Assembly: GCF_000802185.1 (NCBI RefSeq)
Contig: NZ_KN676113.1
Span: forward strand, 1,080,372 to 1,144,371
Length of the DNA stretch: 64,000 nucleotides
DNA from: Belnapia sp. F-4-1
GTDB taxonomy: Bacteria > Pseudomonadota > Alphaproteobacteria > Acetobacterales > Acetobacteraceae
Direction: 5' to 3'
Position 1 is the stretch's first letter. Each line of letters begins with the position of its first letter. This document shows, one piece after another, positions 46,227-54,620 of the stretch. The position numbers and the translations under genes are program-made. Below the pieces are notes generated by a model. That model saw only the letters and a program-made list of their open reading frames with translations, was not told the origin of the DNA and did not search any database.

Positions 46227-47616
46227 TCTGGCGACCGCCTCGGCGGTCACGATGGCGGCGATGGTGCGCGAGCGGCGCGCCTCGCCGGTGGAGATCACCG
46301 GGGCGGTGCTCGCCCGCATCGCGGCGAAGGAGCCCGCGCTCAACGCCTTCGTCGCGCTGGATGCCGAGGGCGCCCGCGCCGCGGCGCGCGAGGCGGAGGC
46401 GGCGGTGATGCGCGGCGGGGTGCTCGGGCCGCTGCACGGCGTGCCCGTCACCATCAAGGACGTCCAGGCGGTGAAGGGTCTGCCGACCCGGCGCGGCTCC
46501 CGCCTCTCCGACCCGAGCCCCGCCGCCGCCGACGCCCCGCTGGTGGCGCGGCTGCGCGAGGCGGGCGCCATCATCCTTGGCAAGACCACCAGCACCGAGC
46601 AGGGCTGGACGGCGGTCAGCCACAACCCGCTGACCGGGGCGACGCACAATCCCTGGCGGCACGGGATGACGGCCGGCGGCTCCTCCTCCGGCGCCGCGGC
46701 GCTGGCGGGGGCAGGCTGCGGGCCGCTGCATCTCGGCACGGATGGCGCCGGCTCCATCCGCCTGCCGGCGCATTTCTGCGGCGTCGTCGGCTTCAAGCCG
46801 ACCTATGGCCGGGTGCCCTATGTGCCGGTGCCGAACAACGGCGCCCTTTCCCATGCCGGACCCCTCGCCCGCAGCGTGGAGGATGCGGCGCTGATGTTCT
46901 CCGTCATCGCCGGGCCGCATGCGCTCGACCACACCACGCTGCCCGACCGCTTCCCGCCCGAGGTGGCGCCGGGCGGGCTGCAGGGGCTGCGCATCGCCTG
47001 GAGTCCCGATCTCGGCCATGCCCGGGTGGACCCCGAGGTCGCCGCCATCACTGCCGAGGCGGTCGGCGCGCTGCGGGCGGGCGGCGCCCTCGTCGAGGAG
47101 GTGACGCCGCCCTGGGGTCCGGAAGGGCCGGGGCTGGAGCGCGACCTCTGGGGCGGCGCCATGCGGCCCTTCCTCGCCGCCGACGACAAGGCCGCGGCCG
47201 AGATGGACCCTGGCCTCGTCGCCTGCACCGAGGCCTATCGCCACCTGAGCTTCGCCGAGGCGCATGCGGCGCAGACCCGGCGCTTCGCCTATGCCGGCCG
47301 GGTCAATGCCTGGTTCGAGGAGGCGGGCTTCGACCTGCTGGCGACGCCCGCCGCCTCGGTCGCCGCCTTCCCGGTCGGGATGCAGCGTCCGCCGCACTGG
47401 CCGCCGCATGACTGGGACTGGCTGGTCTGGGCGGAGTTCTCCTACCCCTTCGACCTTTCGCACGGGCCGGCCATCTCCGTACCCTGCGGCGTGACGGAGG
47501 CCGGGCTGCCGGTCGGGCTGCAGCTCGCCGGGCCGCGGCTGGCGGATGCGCTGGTGCTGCGGGCGGGGGCGGGCTTCCTTGCGGCAAAACCTTTCGAGGT
47601 GGCGCCGGCGCGGTAG
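46201..47616 (+). CDS. Amidase (amidase signature family)
   Basis: A 471-residue hydrolase. The Ser-cisSer-Lys triad is visible: Lys in V-P-V-T-I-K-D-V near residue 85, the serines in G-M-T-A-G-G-S-S-S-G-A-A-A near residue 160 and D-G-A-G-S-I-R near residue 182, followed by F-C-G-V-V-G-F-K-P-T-Y-G-R. It hydrolyses carboxamides; the substrate is not predictable. ATG 46201 lies inside the end of the preceding gene, which indicates coupling. Length is normal for the family. MocR control through the upstream gene is likely. Confidence 0.92.
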   Translation: MAQDKATTDLATASAVTMAAMVRERRASPVEITGAVLARIAAKEPALNAFVALDAEGARAAAREAEAAVMRGGVLGPLHGVPVTIKDVQAVKGLPTRRGSRLSDPSPAAADAPLVARLREAGAIILGKTTSTEQGWTAVSHNPLTGATHNPWRHGMTAGGSSSGAAALAGAGCGPLHLGTDGAGSIRLPAHFCGVVGFKPTYGRVPYVPVPNNGALSHAGPLARSVEDAALMFSVIAGPHALDHTTLPDRFPPEVAPGGLQGLRIAWSPDLGHARVDPEVAAITAEAVGALRAGGALVEEVTPPWGPEGPGLERDLWGGAMRPFLAADDKAAAEMDPGLVACTEAYRHLSFAEAHAAQTRRFAYAGRVNAWFEEAGFDLLATPAASVAAFPVGMQRPPHWPPHDWDWLVWAEFSYPFDLSHGPAISVPCGVTEAGLPVGLQLAGPRLADALVLRAGAGFLAAKPFEVAPAR

Positions 47617-47631
47617 GCGCGGCTCCCGGCC

Positions 47632-49215
47632 TCAGCCCCGCCGGACGTTCCAGAACAGCGCCAGCCCCTTCAGCATGCCGCCCACGTCCTCGCGGTAGGC
47701 GGTCGGCTGGTAGAACTGGCCGAGCGGGACATAGGGCACGTCGAGGAAGGCCTGGCGCTGCATCTCGCGCCCGATGGCGCGGCGCGCTTCGTCATCGGTC
47801 GATTGCAGCCAGCGGTTCCGCATCTCCTCGAGCTGCGGGCTGGTGGACCAGCCGAAGGTCGCGGTCAGCCCGCTGCCGCGGATGAAGTTGTGCGCCGCCG
47901 GATTGAACTGGTTCACTCCCGCCGTATAGGTGCAGAAGGCGTTGTAGCCGCCCTTGTCCGGCGTCTCGCGGTTGGCCTGGCGGCGCAGCGCGCTGCCCCA
48001 GTCCATCGCCACGTAGTCGAGGTTGAGGCCGAGCTTGCGGAAGACATCGCCCACCACCTCGCTCATCGCGTTGATGGCGGGGAAGTCGGTCGGCGCCATC
48101 AGCAGCACCCGCTCGCCCTTGTAGCCCGCCGCCTCCAGCGCGCGGCGGGAGGCGGCGATGTCGCGCGGCCCGGTCAGCGCCGCCATGCCCTCGTCGCTCG
48201 CCATGAGGGAGCCCGGAGCGAAGAAGCCGACGCCGTCCCGCCACAGCGAGCGGTCCTCGCCGGCGACGGCGGTCATCACGTCCGACTGGCTGATGGCGCC
48301 GAGCACGGCGCGGCGGACGCCTGGGTTGTCGAAAGGCGGGTGGAGGTGGTTGAAGCGGAGCATGGCAATGGCCCCGGTCGGGTCCAGCACCTCCACCTTG
48401 ATGCCGCGGCCACGCCGCAGCGTCGGCAGCAGGTCGGTCGTCGGCTGCTCCCACCAGTCGATCTCGCCCCGGCGAAGGGCGGCGGCGGCGGTCGTGGCAT
48501 CCGGCAGGGTCAGCCACTCCACCCGGTCGAGATGGGCGATCTTCGGCCCAGCGAGCAGGCTCGGCGTGCCGTCGGGGCGCGGCACGTAGCCGTCGAATTT
48601 CGCATAGACCGCGCGCGAGCCGGGGACGCGCTCGCCGGCCACGAAGCGGAAGGGACCGCTGCCCACCATCTCCGAGATGGGCAGCGCCGCGTCCTGGCTC
48701 GCCAGCCGCTCCGGCATGATGAAGGCGACATTGGCACCGACCTTGCCGAGCGCATCCGGCAGCAGCGGGAAGGGCCGCTTCAGCCGCCAGCGGATCACCC
48801 GGTCGGAGGGGGCGGTGATCTCCTCCGTCACCGCCATGACGGCGAGGCCGAAGCTGTCGCGCTGGCCCCAGCGCTTCAGGCTGGCCACCGCATCCCGTGC
48901 CCGCACCGGCTCCCCATCGTGGAAGCGGAGGCCCTCGCGCAGCGTCATCGTCCAGGTCAGGCCGTCATCCTGGACGGTGTGGCCGGCGACCATCTGCGGC
49001 TGGGCGCGGTACTGCTCGTCCCAGCCATAAAGCGTGTCGAAGACGAGGAAGGCGTGGTTGCGGGTGACGAAGCCCGTGGTGGTGATCGGGTCGAGGATGG
49101 CGAGATCGGCCTGCGGGGCGAAGCGCAGCAGCCGCTGCCCGGACTGCGCGCCGGCCAGCCGCGGCGCAGCGAGGGTGAAGGCCGAAGCCTGAAGGAGCCT
49201 GCGCCGTCCGATCAT
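47632..49215 (-). CDS. ABC transporter substrate-binding protein (family 5), orphan
   Basis: A 527-residue periplasmic protein. M-I-G-R-R-R-L-L-Q-A-S-A-F-T-L begins a signal peptide with arginines before the hydrophobic core, ending A-G-A-Q. The mature part shares L-D-P-I-T-T near residue 42, T-M-T-L-R-E-G-L-R-F-H-D-G-E-P-V near residue 85, M-V-G-S-G-P-F-R-F near residue 185 and R-F-N-H-L-H-P-P-F with the protein at 30452-32020, and both end in W-N-x-R-R. The two are clear paralogs. GGGAGGT precedes the start at 49215. No permease or ATPase is nearby; it is convergent with the amidase gene and may serve the same nutrient route. Confidence 0.9.
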   Translation of the reverse strand: MIGRRRLLQASAFTLAAPRLAGAQSGQRLLRFAPQADLAILDPITTTGFVTRNHAFLVFDTLYGWDEQYRAQPQMVAGHTVQDDGLTWTMTLREGLRFHDGEPVRARDAVASLKRWGQRDSFGLAVMAVTEEITAPSDRVIRWRLKRPFPLLPDALGKVGANVAFIMPERLASQDAALPISEMVGSGPFRFVAGERVPGSRAVYAKFDGYVPRPDGTPSLLAGPKIAHLDRVEWLTLPDATTAAAALRRGEIDWWEQPTTDLLPTLRRGRGIKVEVLDPTGAIAMLRFNHLHPPFDNPGVRRAVLGAISQSDVMTAVAGEDRSLWRDGVGFFAPGSLMASDEGMAALTGPRDIAASRRALEAAGYKGERVLLMAPTDFPAINAMSEVVGDVFRKLGLNLDYVAMDWGSALRRQANRETPDKGGYNAFCTYTAGVNQFNPAAHNFIRGSGLTATFGWSTSPQLEEMRNRWLQSTDDEARRAIGREMQRQAFLDVPYVPLGQFYQPTAYREDVGGMLKGLALFWNVRRG

Positions 49216-49269
49216 TCCGTGACCTCCCGCTGCCAACCGGTGGCAGCATAGGCCGGAATGACGCCGGTG

Positions 49270-50130
49270 CTACCAGCGCAGCGCGCGGATGGCGGCGATC
49301 GGGTCCACGCCCTCGGCCAGCGCCACCTGGCGCAAGCGCTCCGGGTCGGGGTTGTCGCCATGGGCGTGGGCGGCGAGGCCGGTCATCGCCCAGAGCGCGT
49401 CCATCCCCGCCGACGCCGCACCGGCCAGGTCGGTATGCGGCGTGTCGCCGATCGCCAGCACGCGGCGGCGGTCGGCGAGGCCGAGCAGCTCCATCACCGG
49501 GTCGTAGACCGCCGGGTCCGGCTTGCCGACCTCGAAGACCGGGCAGCCGAGCTCCAGGTAGATGTCGGCGAGCGCGCCAGCGCAGATCAGCCGGTCCTCG
49601 CCGACCATGACGAAGCGGTCCGGGTTCACGCAGACCATGGGCAGGCGATGGGCGGCGGCGGCTTCCAGCGCCGGGCGGTAGGGCGCCGGGTCGGCCGAGC
49701 CGCGCTCCGGGTCGGGGCCGGTGTTCAGCAGGAAGTCGGCCCCGGCCGGGTCGGCAACCAGCTCGGCGACGCCTTCCTCGATCACCGAGAGGTCCTTCTC
49801 CGGGCCGATATGGAAGGCGCGGCGGCCGAGTGGGGCGAAGAAGGGGTGGGTGCGCTCCTTCAGCATCCGCCAGGCGATCTCGCCCGAGGACATGATGCCG
49901 TCATAAAGCGCGCGGTCGAGGCTCATGCGGTCCAGCATCTCCTGGACGAACCAGGCCCGGCGCGGTGCATTGGTCAGGAAGGCGACGCGCTTGCCGCGCT
50001 TCTTCAGCTCGGCCAGCGCCTCCGGCACGCCGGGATAGAGGCGCTTGCCGTTGTGCACGACGCCCCAGAGGTCGAGGACGTAGCCGTCATAGCGCTCCGC
50101 CAGCGGGGCGATGCCGTCGAGGATGTCCAT
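49270..50130 (-). CDS. TIGR01459-type HAD hydrolase
   Basis: A 286-residue HAD-superfamily IIA phosphatase: Y-V-L-D-L-W-G-V-V-H-N-G near residue 17 replaces the usual D-x-D-x-T motif, followed by A-F-L-T-N-A-P-R-R near residue 50 and E-V-G-K-P-D-P-A-V-Y near residue 200, then A-I-G-D-T-P-H-T-D. This fits the alphaproteobacterial TIGR01459 family of unknown substrate. It lies 12 bases downstream of pyrD on the same strand. A role in nucleotide or sugar-phosphate turnover is possible. Confidence 0.92.
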   Translation of the reverse strand: MDILDGIAPLAERYDGYVLDLWGVVHNGKRLYPGVPEALAELKKRGKRVAFLTNAPRRAWFVQEMLDRMSLDRALYDGIMSSGEIAWRMLKERTHPFFAPLGRRAFHIGPEKDLSVIEEGVAELVADPAGADFLLNTGPDPERGSADPAPYRPALEAAAAHRLPMVCVNPDRFVMVGEDRLICAGALADIYLELGCPVFEVGKPDPAVYDPVMELLGLADRRRVLAIGDTPHTDLAGAASAGMDALWAMTGLAAHAHGDNPDPERLRQVALAEGVDPIAAIRALRW

Positions 50131-50142
50131 GGCGCTCTTCCT

Positions 50143-51186
50143 TTAGGCCGCGGTGCCGACCGCTTCGGCGACGCTGGTGAAACCGTCCCGCCGCAGCAGC
50201 GCGGCAAGGTCGCGGAGGATCTCCGGGACCAGCGCGGGGCCGGCATAGGCGAAGGCGGTGTAGAGCTGCACCAGGCTGGCACCGGCCCTGATCTTCGCCA
50301 GCGCATCCGCGCCGCTGGCGATGCCGCCGACGCCGACCAGCGTCAGCCGTCCCCCGGCGATCCAGTGGCAGTGGCGCAGCACCTCGGTTGCCCGGTCGCG
50401 CAGCGGCGCGCCCGATAGGCCGCCCGCCTCCCCGCGATGGGCGGAGCGCAGGCTCTCCGGCCGGGCAATCGTGGTGTTGGAGACGATGAGTCCGGCGGCG
50501 CCCTGGGCGATGCAGGTCTCGATGATCGGCCCGAGGGCGTTCTCCGAGAGGTCCGGGGCGATCTTCACCAGCACCGGCGGCCCCTCGATGGCGGCGATGC
50601 CGGCGAGGATCTGCGCCAGCCGCTCCTCCCCCTGCAGGTCGCGGAGGCCCGGCGTGTTGGGCGAGGAGACGTTGACGGTGACGTAGTCGGCCAGCCCCGC
50701 CAGCGCCCGGTAGAGCGCCGGATAGTCCCGCGCCGGGTCGGCACCCTCCTTGTTCACCCCGATATTGGCGCCGAAGATCGCCGGCAGCGGCCGCGGCAGG
50801 GCGCGGAGCCGGGCGAGATAGGCCTCCACCCCGCCATTGTTGAAGCCCATGCGGTTGATGACGGCCGCGTCCTCGGCGAGGCGGAAGAGGCGCGGGCGCG
50901 GATTGCCGGGCTGCGGCCGGGGCGTGGCCGTGCCGGCCTCGACGAAGCCGAAGCCGAGGCGCATCAGCGGCAGCACCGCCACCGCGTCCTTGTCGAAGCC
51001 GGCCGCGAGGCCGAGCGGGTTGGCGAAGCGGAGGCCGAGCGCCTCGGTCGCCAGGATCGGGTCGGCCGCCGCCTCGGCCCGGCCGGCGAGGCCGGCGGAA
51101 AGGGCCTTCAGGGCCAGGCCATGTGCCCTCTCGGCATCGAGGCGGCGGAGCAGGGGCGTGGCGAGGGAGGCGAGGCGCGGTGTCAT
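50143..51186 (-). CDS. pyrD: Dihydroorotate dehydrogenase (quinone), class 2
   Basis: A 347-residue FMN enzyme. N-L-G-L-A-A-G-F-D-K-D near residue 57, M-G-F-N-N-G-G near residue 115, V-N-V-S-S-P-N-T-P-G-L with the catalytic serine near residue 172, L-V-K-I-A-P-D-L and the FMN-phosphate motif V-G-V-G-G-I-A-S-G near residue 295 are visible. It oxidises dihydroorotate in pyrimidine synthesis and passes electrons to quinone at the inner membrane. Start and length are normal. It is the first gene of a leftward pair with the HAD hydrolase. Confidence 0.96.
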   Translation of the reverse strand: MTPRLASLATPLLRRLDAERAHGLALKALSAGLAGRAEAAADPILATEALGLRFANPLGLAAGFDKDAVAVLPLMRLGFGFVEAGTATPRPQPGNPRPRLFRLAEDAAVINRMGFNNGGVEAYLARLRALPRPLPAIFGANIGVNKEGADPARDYPALYRALAGLADYVTVNVSSPNTPGLRDLQGEERLAQILAGIAAIEGPPVLVKIAPDLSENALGPIIETCIAQGAAGLIVSNTTIARPESLRSAHRGEAGGLSGAPLRDRATEVLRHCHWIAGGRLTLVGVGGIASGADALAKIRAGASLVQLYTAFAYAGPALVPEILRDLAALLRRDGFTSVAEAVGTAA

Positions 51187-51228
51187 GGCGCCGCTGTGTG
51201 CCCGACCCGGCCCAGGTTGGGAAGCGCA

Positions 51229-51254
51229 GTTGACACCCTGATGTTGACGCCCTG
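51229..51254. promoter_or_regulatory. Tandem GTTGACRCCCTG repeat between pyrD and the DMT exporter
   Basis: GTTGACACCCTG (51229-51240) and GTTGACGCCCTG (51243-51254) differ by one base and are 14 bases apart. Each includes TTGAC, the start of a sigma-70 -35 box on the plus strand. They lie 49 bases before the exporter start and 43 bases before pyrD, so they could be a promoter or operator pair. No -10 match was confirmed. Confidence 0.35.
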
Positions 51255-51302
51255 GGCGCCGCCCGCGACAACCTTCACGGGAAAAGCCCGGGAGGAAGGC
51301 GA

Positions 51303-52250
51303 GTGAAGGGACCAGCGCTGCTGCTGGCCGGCGTCGTGCTGTTCAGCATCAACGACGCGAACAGCAAGCTGCTGTCCGGCCATTACGGGATCGGCGAGGT
51401 GCTTTTCCTCCGCTACGCCATGCTGCTGCCGGCCTTCCTGCTGGCGCGGGCGGTCCGGCCGGGCTTCGGCGGGCCGCTGGCGACGCGGCATCCGGGACTG
51501 CAGGTGCTCCGGGCCTGCTCGATGATGGTTTCGGCGGGCGGCTTCTTCCTCGGCTTCCGGCATGTACCGCTGGCGGAGGGCTACCTGTTCTTCTTCACTG
51601 CCCCGCTGCTGACCCTCGCCCTGTCGGTGCTGATCCTGGGCGAGGTGGTGGCGCGGGCGGCCTGGGCCTGGTGCCTGCTCGGCTTCACGGGCGTGCTGCT
51701 GGCGGTGGCGCCGAAGCTCGGCGGGCTCGACGCGCCGCTCGGCGGCTACCTGGCGCTGCTGGCGGCGACCTTCGCCTTCGCCATGAACCAGACGCTGAAC
51801 CGCAAGCTGCGGACGGAGCCGGGGCTGGTCGGCGTCATCCTATGGCCGAGCCTGCTGGGGCTGGCGCTGTTCGGGCCGCTGGCACTGCTGGACTGGTCCT
51901 CGCCGCCGCCGATGGAGCTGGCGCGGATGCTGGGGAACGGGCTGCTGGCGGGCGGGGCCGTGGTCTGCACCGCGGCCGCCTTCCAGCATTCGGACGCTTC
52001 CCGGCTGGCGCCCTGGGGCTTCGCGGCGCTGCCGGTCTCGGTCGGGCTCGACCTCACCATCTGGGGGCATTGGCCGGACCCGGCGATGCTGGCCGGCGGC
52101 GCGGTCGTCGTCTTCGCCTGCCTGATGAGCGAACGGGCGCGGCGGCGGGGGCTGGCTCAGTCGATCCCGGCCGGGAAGATGTGGGTGCCGCCCGGGCCGA
52201 GCGGCAGCGGCGTCACCGTCCGCACGGCGGAGAGCGGCAAGGCGCCGTAG
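51303..52250 (+). CDS. EamA/RhaT-type DMT family transporter
   Basis: A 315-residue inner-membrane protein with about 10 hydrophobic segments in two repeats. The N-terminus F-S-I-N-D-A-N-S-K-L-L, the middle P-L-A-E-G-Y-L-F-F-F-T-A-P-L-L near residue 92, and the second repeat with A-M-N-Q-T-L-N-R-K-L are typical of EamA proteins of the drug/metabolite transporter superfamily. It starts with GTG at 51303 after GGAGGAAGG. The last 30 residues run over the 3' end of the convergent DUF952 gene and look non-membranous, so the C-terminus may be a read-on extension. Confidence 0.88.
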   Translation: MKGPALLLAGVVLFSINDANSKLLSGHYGIGEVLFLRYAMLLPAFLLARAVRPGFGGPLATRHPGLQVLRACSMMVSAGGFFLGFRHVPLAEGYLFFFTAPLLTLALSVLILGEVVARAAWAWCLLGFTGVLLAVAPKLGGLDAPLGGYLALLAATFAFAMNQTLNRKLRTEPGLVGVILWPSLLGLALFGPLALLDWSSPPPMELARMLGNGLLAGGAVVCTAAAFQHSDASRLAPWGFAALPVSVGLDLTIWGHWPDPAMLAGGAVVVFACLMSERARRRGLAQSIPAGKMWVPPGPSGSGVTVRTAESGKAP

Positions 52251-52507
52251 AGATGCGGGAAGAGGCCGGGGCGGCTGCCGGCGGGCTCCCAGCGCAGCGC
52301 CTCGCCGAGCGCCTCCGGGACCACCTCGACCAGCAGCAGGTCCCGCTCGCCAGCGCGGTGCTTGGCGGCGCTGGCGCGGAGCTGGGCGCCGGCCGAGAAG
52401 TGGAGGAAGCCGTCGCGCCGGTCATCCGCGCTGCCGTAATAGGCGCCGGCGGCCTCCGCCGCGCGCCAGTCGGCGGCGCGGACCATGGTGTAGATGGGGG
52501 AGTTCAT
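52157..52507 (-). CDS. DUF952 domain-containing protein
   Basis: A 116-residue soluble protein with the DUF952 pattern: I-Y-T-M-V-R-A-A-D-W near residue 5, D-G-F-L-H-F-S-A-G-A-Q near residue 32, L-L-L-V-E-V near residue 57 and F-P-H-L-Y-G-A-L-P near residue 82. It resembles a small ADP-ribosyltransferase-like fold but has no established role. The ATG shares four bases with the stop of the upstream kynureninase-like gene, so they are cotranslated. Its 3' end overlaps the convergent exporter gene by 94 bases. Confidence 0.9.
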   Translation of the reverse strand: MNSPIYTMVRAADWRAAEAAGAYYGSADDRRDGFLHFSAGAQLRASAAKHRAGERDLLLVEVVPEALGEALRWEPAGSRPGLFPHLYGALPLSAVRTVTPLPLGPGGTHIFPAGID

Positions 52508-53652
52508 GGCGCCAGAGTCTGGAGCCGATCGAGCATCCGGTCCACCTCTTCCCCCGTCTGGTAGAGGCCGAAGCCGAAGCGCAGCCGCCGCCCGCGCCGG
52601 TCGGTGACGATGCCGGCCGCAGCGAGGCGGGCCTGCCAGCCCTCCGCATCCTCGAGGTCGAAGGCGAGGAAATTGCCCCGCGCCGGGTCATCCGGCGCCA
52701 CCACCAGCCGGGCGGGGTCGAGCCCGGCGCGCGGCAGGCCGGCAAGGAAGCGGGCCTGCAGCGCATGGGCATGGGCATGGATGGCAGCAGCATCGAGACC
52801 GAGCCCGGCCAGCCAGTCCATCACCGCGTTCAGCCGGTAGAGGCCGCTGGCGTCGAAGGTGGAGCCCATGAAGCGCCAGCCATCCTCGGCATAGGGCACG
52901 CCGGACTGACCCTCGGCCAGCGCCCCGAAGCCGGCATACCAGCCGGTGGAGCGCGGCCGCATCAGCCAGCCCGGCGGGCAGTGGAGGAAGCAGGCCCCCT
53001 CCCCCGCCATGGCGTATTTGTAGCCGCCGGCCAGGTAGAAGGCGCGATCGGCGATGGCCGAGAGGTCGACCGGCCGGGCCATGAAGGCGTGGTAGCCGTC
53101 GATGACGAGCGCGGCCTCGCCCGCCGCGGCGAGCGAGGGCAGATCGGTCAGCGCCGCGCCGGAGGTGAAGAAGACCTCGCTCGCCCAGATCAGGTCGAAA
53201 CCCGCCCGCGCAGCCTCGGCGAGGCGCGGGATGCAGTCGCGGGCCGGTTCGCTCGGGACGCGGGTGACGGCAACCAGCCCTTCCTCCTCCAGCCGGGCGA
53301 GCTGGCGGGCGAGGCTGTGGAACTCGCCATCCGTCGTCAGGATGCGCGGCGGCCGGCGCGCCGGCAGCGCCGAGAGGAGCCGCACGACGAATTCCTGGGT
53401 GTTGGGGGCGAAGACGACCGTCGCCGGGTCCGGCAGGCGGCAATGCCGGGCGACATGGCGCTGCGCCGCCTGCCAGACCGGTCCGAGCACATGCCCCCAC
53501 TTGCCGTCCAGCAGCCGGGCCGCGTCGTCCCAGGCGGCGAGGTGCGCCGCGCGCGTCACGTCGGGCCGCGGATGGTGGCTGTGCGCGGCGAAATGCAGCC
53601 GCTCCGGCGCGGCACCGAGCGTCAGGGAGAAATGCGGGCGGAGGTCCAGCAT
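52504..53652 (-). CDS. Class V aminotransferase-fold PLP enzyme (kynureninase-like)
   Basis: A 382-residue PLP enzyme. The PLP-lysine lies in Y-L-A-G-G-Y-K-Y-A-M-A-G-E-G near residue 232; aspartate and histidine that contact PLP appear in V-I-D-G-Y-H-A-F near residue 200. R-L-H-F-A-A-H-S-H near the N-terminus is also typical of kynureninase relatives. True KynU is about 410-420 residues, so this may be a related enzyme such as a variant kynureninase. Its position, divergent from tryptophan 2,3-dioxygenase across a shared promoter with a 14-bp palindrome, strongly supports a role in tryptophan-kynurenine degradation. Confidence 0.85.
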   Translation of the reverse strand: MLDLRPHFSLTLGAAPERLHFAAHSHHPRPDVTRAAHLAAWDDAARLLDGKWGHVLGPVWQAAQRHVARHCRLPDPATVVFAPNTQEFVVRLLSALPARRPPRILTTDGEFHSLARQLARLEEEGLVAVTRVPSEPARDCIPRLAEAARAGFDLIWASEVFFTSGAALTDLPSLAAAGEAALVIDGYHAFMARPVDLSAIADRAFYLAGGYKYAMAGEGACFLHCPPGWLMRPRSTGWYAGFGALAEGQSGVPYAEDGWRFMGSTFDASGLYRLNAVMDWLAGLGLDAAAIHAHAHALQARFLAGLPRAGLDPARLVVAPDDPARGNFLAFDLEDAEGWQARLAAAGIVTDRRGRRLRFGFGLYQTGEEVDRMLDRLQTLAP

Positions 53653-53672
53653 GGTCTTGCTCCGGCTGATTG

Positions 53673-53686
53673 CTTTAAGCTTAAAG
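53673..53686. promoter_or_regulatory. 14-bp perfect palindrome in the kynurenine divergent promoter
   Basis: CTTTAAGCTTAAAG reads the same on both strands. It lies 21 bases before the kynureninase-like start and 26 bases before the dioxygenase start, so a bound dimer could control both. Ten of 14 bases are A/T in very GC-rich DNA. A MarR- or Lrp-type regulator is the usual controller of such genes, but none is encoded nearby. Confidence 0.6.
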
Positions 53687-53711
53687 TAACCTTCCCAGGG
53701 AGGCCACCACC

Positions 53712-54548
53712 ATGGTCGAGGGCGTCGAGACCGATTTCGCCAGGCGCATGAGCTATGGCGACTACCTGCGTCTCGACCAGATCCTCTCGGCGCAGCAGCC
53801 GCTCTCCGGCCAGCATGACGAGCTGCTCTTCATCACCATCCACCAGGTGCAAGAGCTCTGGATGAAGCTGCTGAACCACGAGCTGGACCTGGCGATGGCG
53901 AATATCCGCGCCGATGCGCTGCGCCCGGCCTTCAAGGCGCTGGCGCGGGTCTCGCGCATCCAGAAGCAGCTGGTCGAGGCCTGGGACGTGCTCTCGACCA
54001 TGACGCCGCACGACTACCTCGCCTTCCGCGACAACCTCGGCAGCTCGTCGGGCTTCCAGTCCTGGCAGTACCGGCTGATCGAGTTCAAGCTCGGCGCGCG
54101 GGACGGCTTCATGCTGAAGCCGCATGCCCACCGTTCGGACATCCTGGCCGTGCTGGAGGCGGCCTTCCACGGGCCCTCGCTCTATGACGAGGCGCTGCGG
54201 CTGCTGGCGCGGCGGGGCCTCCCGGTGCCGGAGGCGGTGCTCGGGCGCGACCTCGGCCAGCCCCATGCAGCCGATGAAGGCGTCACCGCGGCCTGGGCCA
54301 TCGTCTACGAGCAGGCGGAGGCGCATTTCGACCTCTACGAGCTGGCCGAGGAGCTGGTCGACATCGAGGACGCCGTCCAGACCTGGCGCTTCCGGCACAT
54401 GCGGACGGTGGAGCGGATCATCGGCCACCGGATGGGGACCGGCGGCTCGGCCGGCGTCGCCTATCTCAAGGGCGTGCTCGATCGGGGCTTTTTCCCGGAA
54501 CTCTGGACGGTGCGGACGCGGCTGAAGCCCGTCCCGCAGGCGGATTGA
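53712..54548 (+). CDS. kynA: Tryptophan 2,3-dioxygenase
   Basis: A 278-residue heme enzyme that opens the indole ring of tryptophan to N-formylkynurenine. F-I-T-I-H-Q-V-Q-E-L-W-M-K-L near residue 40 contains the active-site histidine, S-S-G-F-Q-S-W-Q-Y-R near residue 112 the substrate-binding residues and W-R-F-R-H-M-R-T-V-E-R near residue 225 the heme-ligand histidine. G-T-G-G-S-A-G-V-A-Y-L-K near the end binds the substrate carboxylate. Length is normal. The start follows GGAGG. Formamidase and kynurenine monooxygenase genes are not in the window. Confidence 0.96.
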   Translation: MVEGVETDFARRMSYGDYLRLDQILSAQQPLSGQHDELLFITIHQVQELWMKLLNHELDLAMANIRADALRPAFKALARVSRIQKQLVEAWDVLSTMTPHDYLAFRDNLGSSSGFQSWQYRLIEFKLGARDGFMLKPHAHRSDILAVLEAAFHGPSLYDEALRLLARRGLPVPEAVLGRDLGQPHAADEGVTAAWAIVYEQAEAHFDLYELAEELVDIEDAVQTWRFRHMRTVERIIGHRMGTGGSAGVAYLKGVLDRGFFPELWTVRTRLKPVPQAD

Positions 54549-54620
54549 TCGTCTCATTTATGGTTCCGTAAGCCGGATGCCGGATGGTTCGTCCCGTCAA
54601 TTGAGACGAGGCGCGAAGCC

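Noticed and set aside
54550-54608. Inverted CGTCTCA/TGAGACG pair between kynA and the cadherin-like gene
   Set aside because: Seven-base arms 45 bases apart are weak evidence and can occur by chance.
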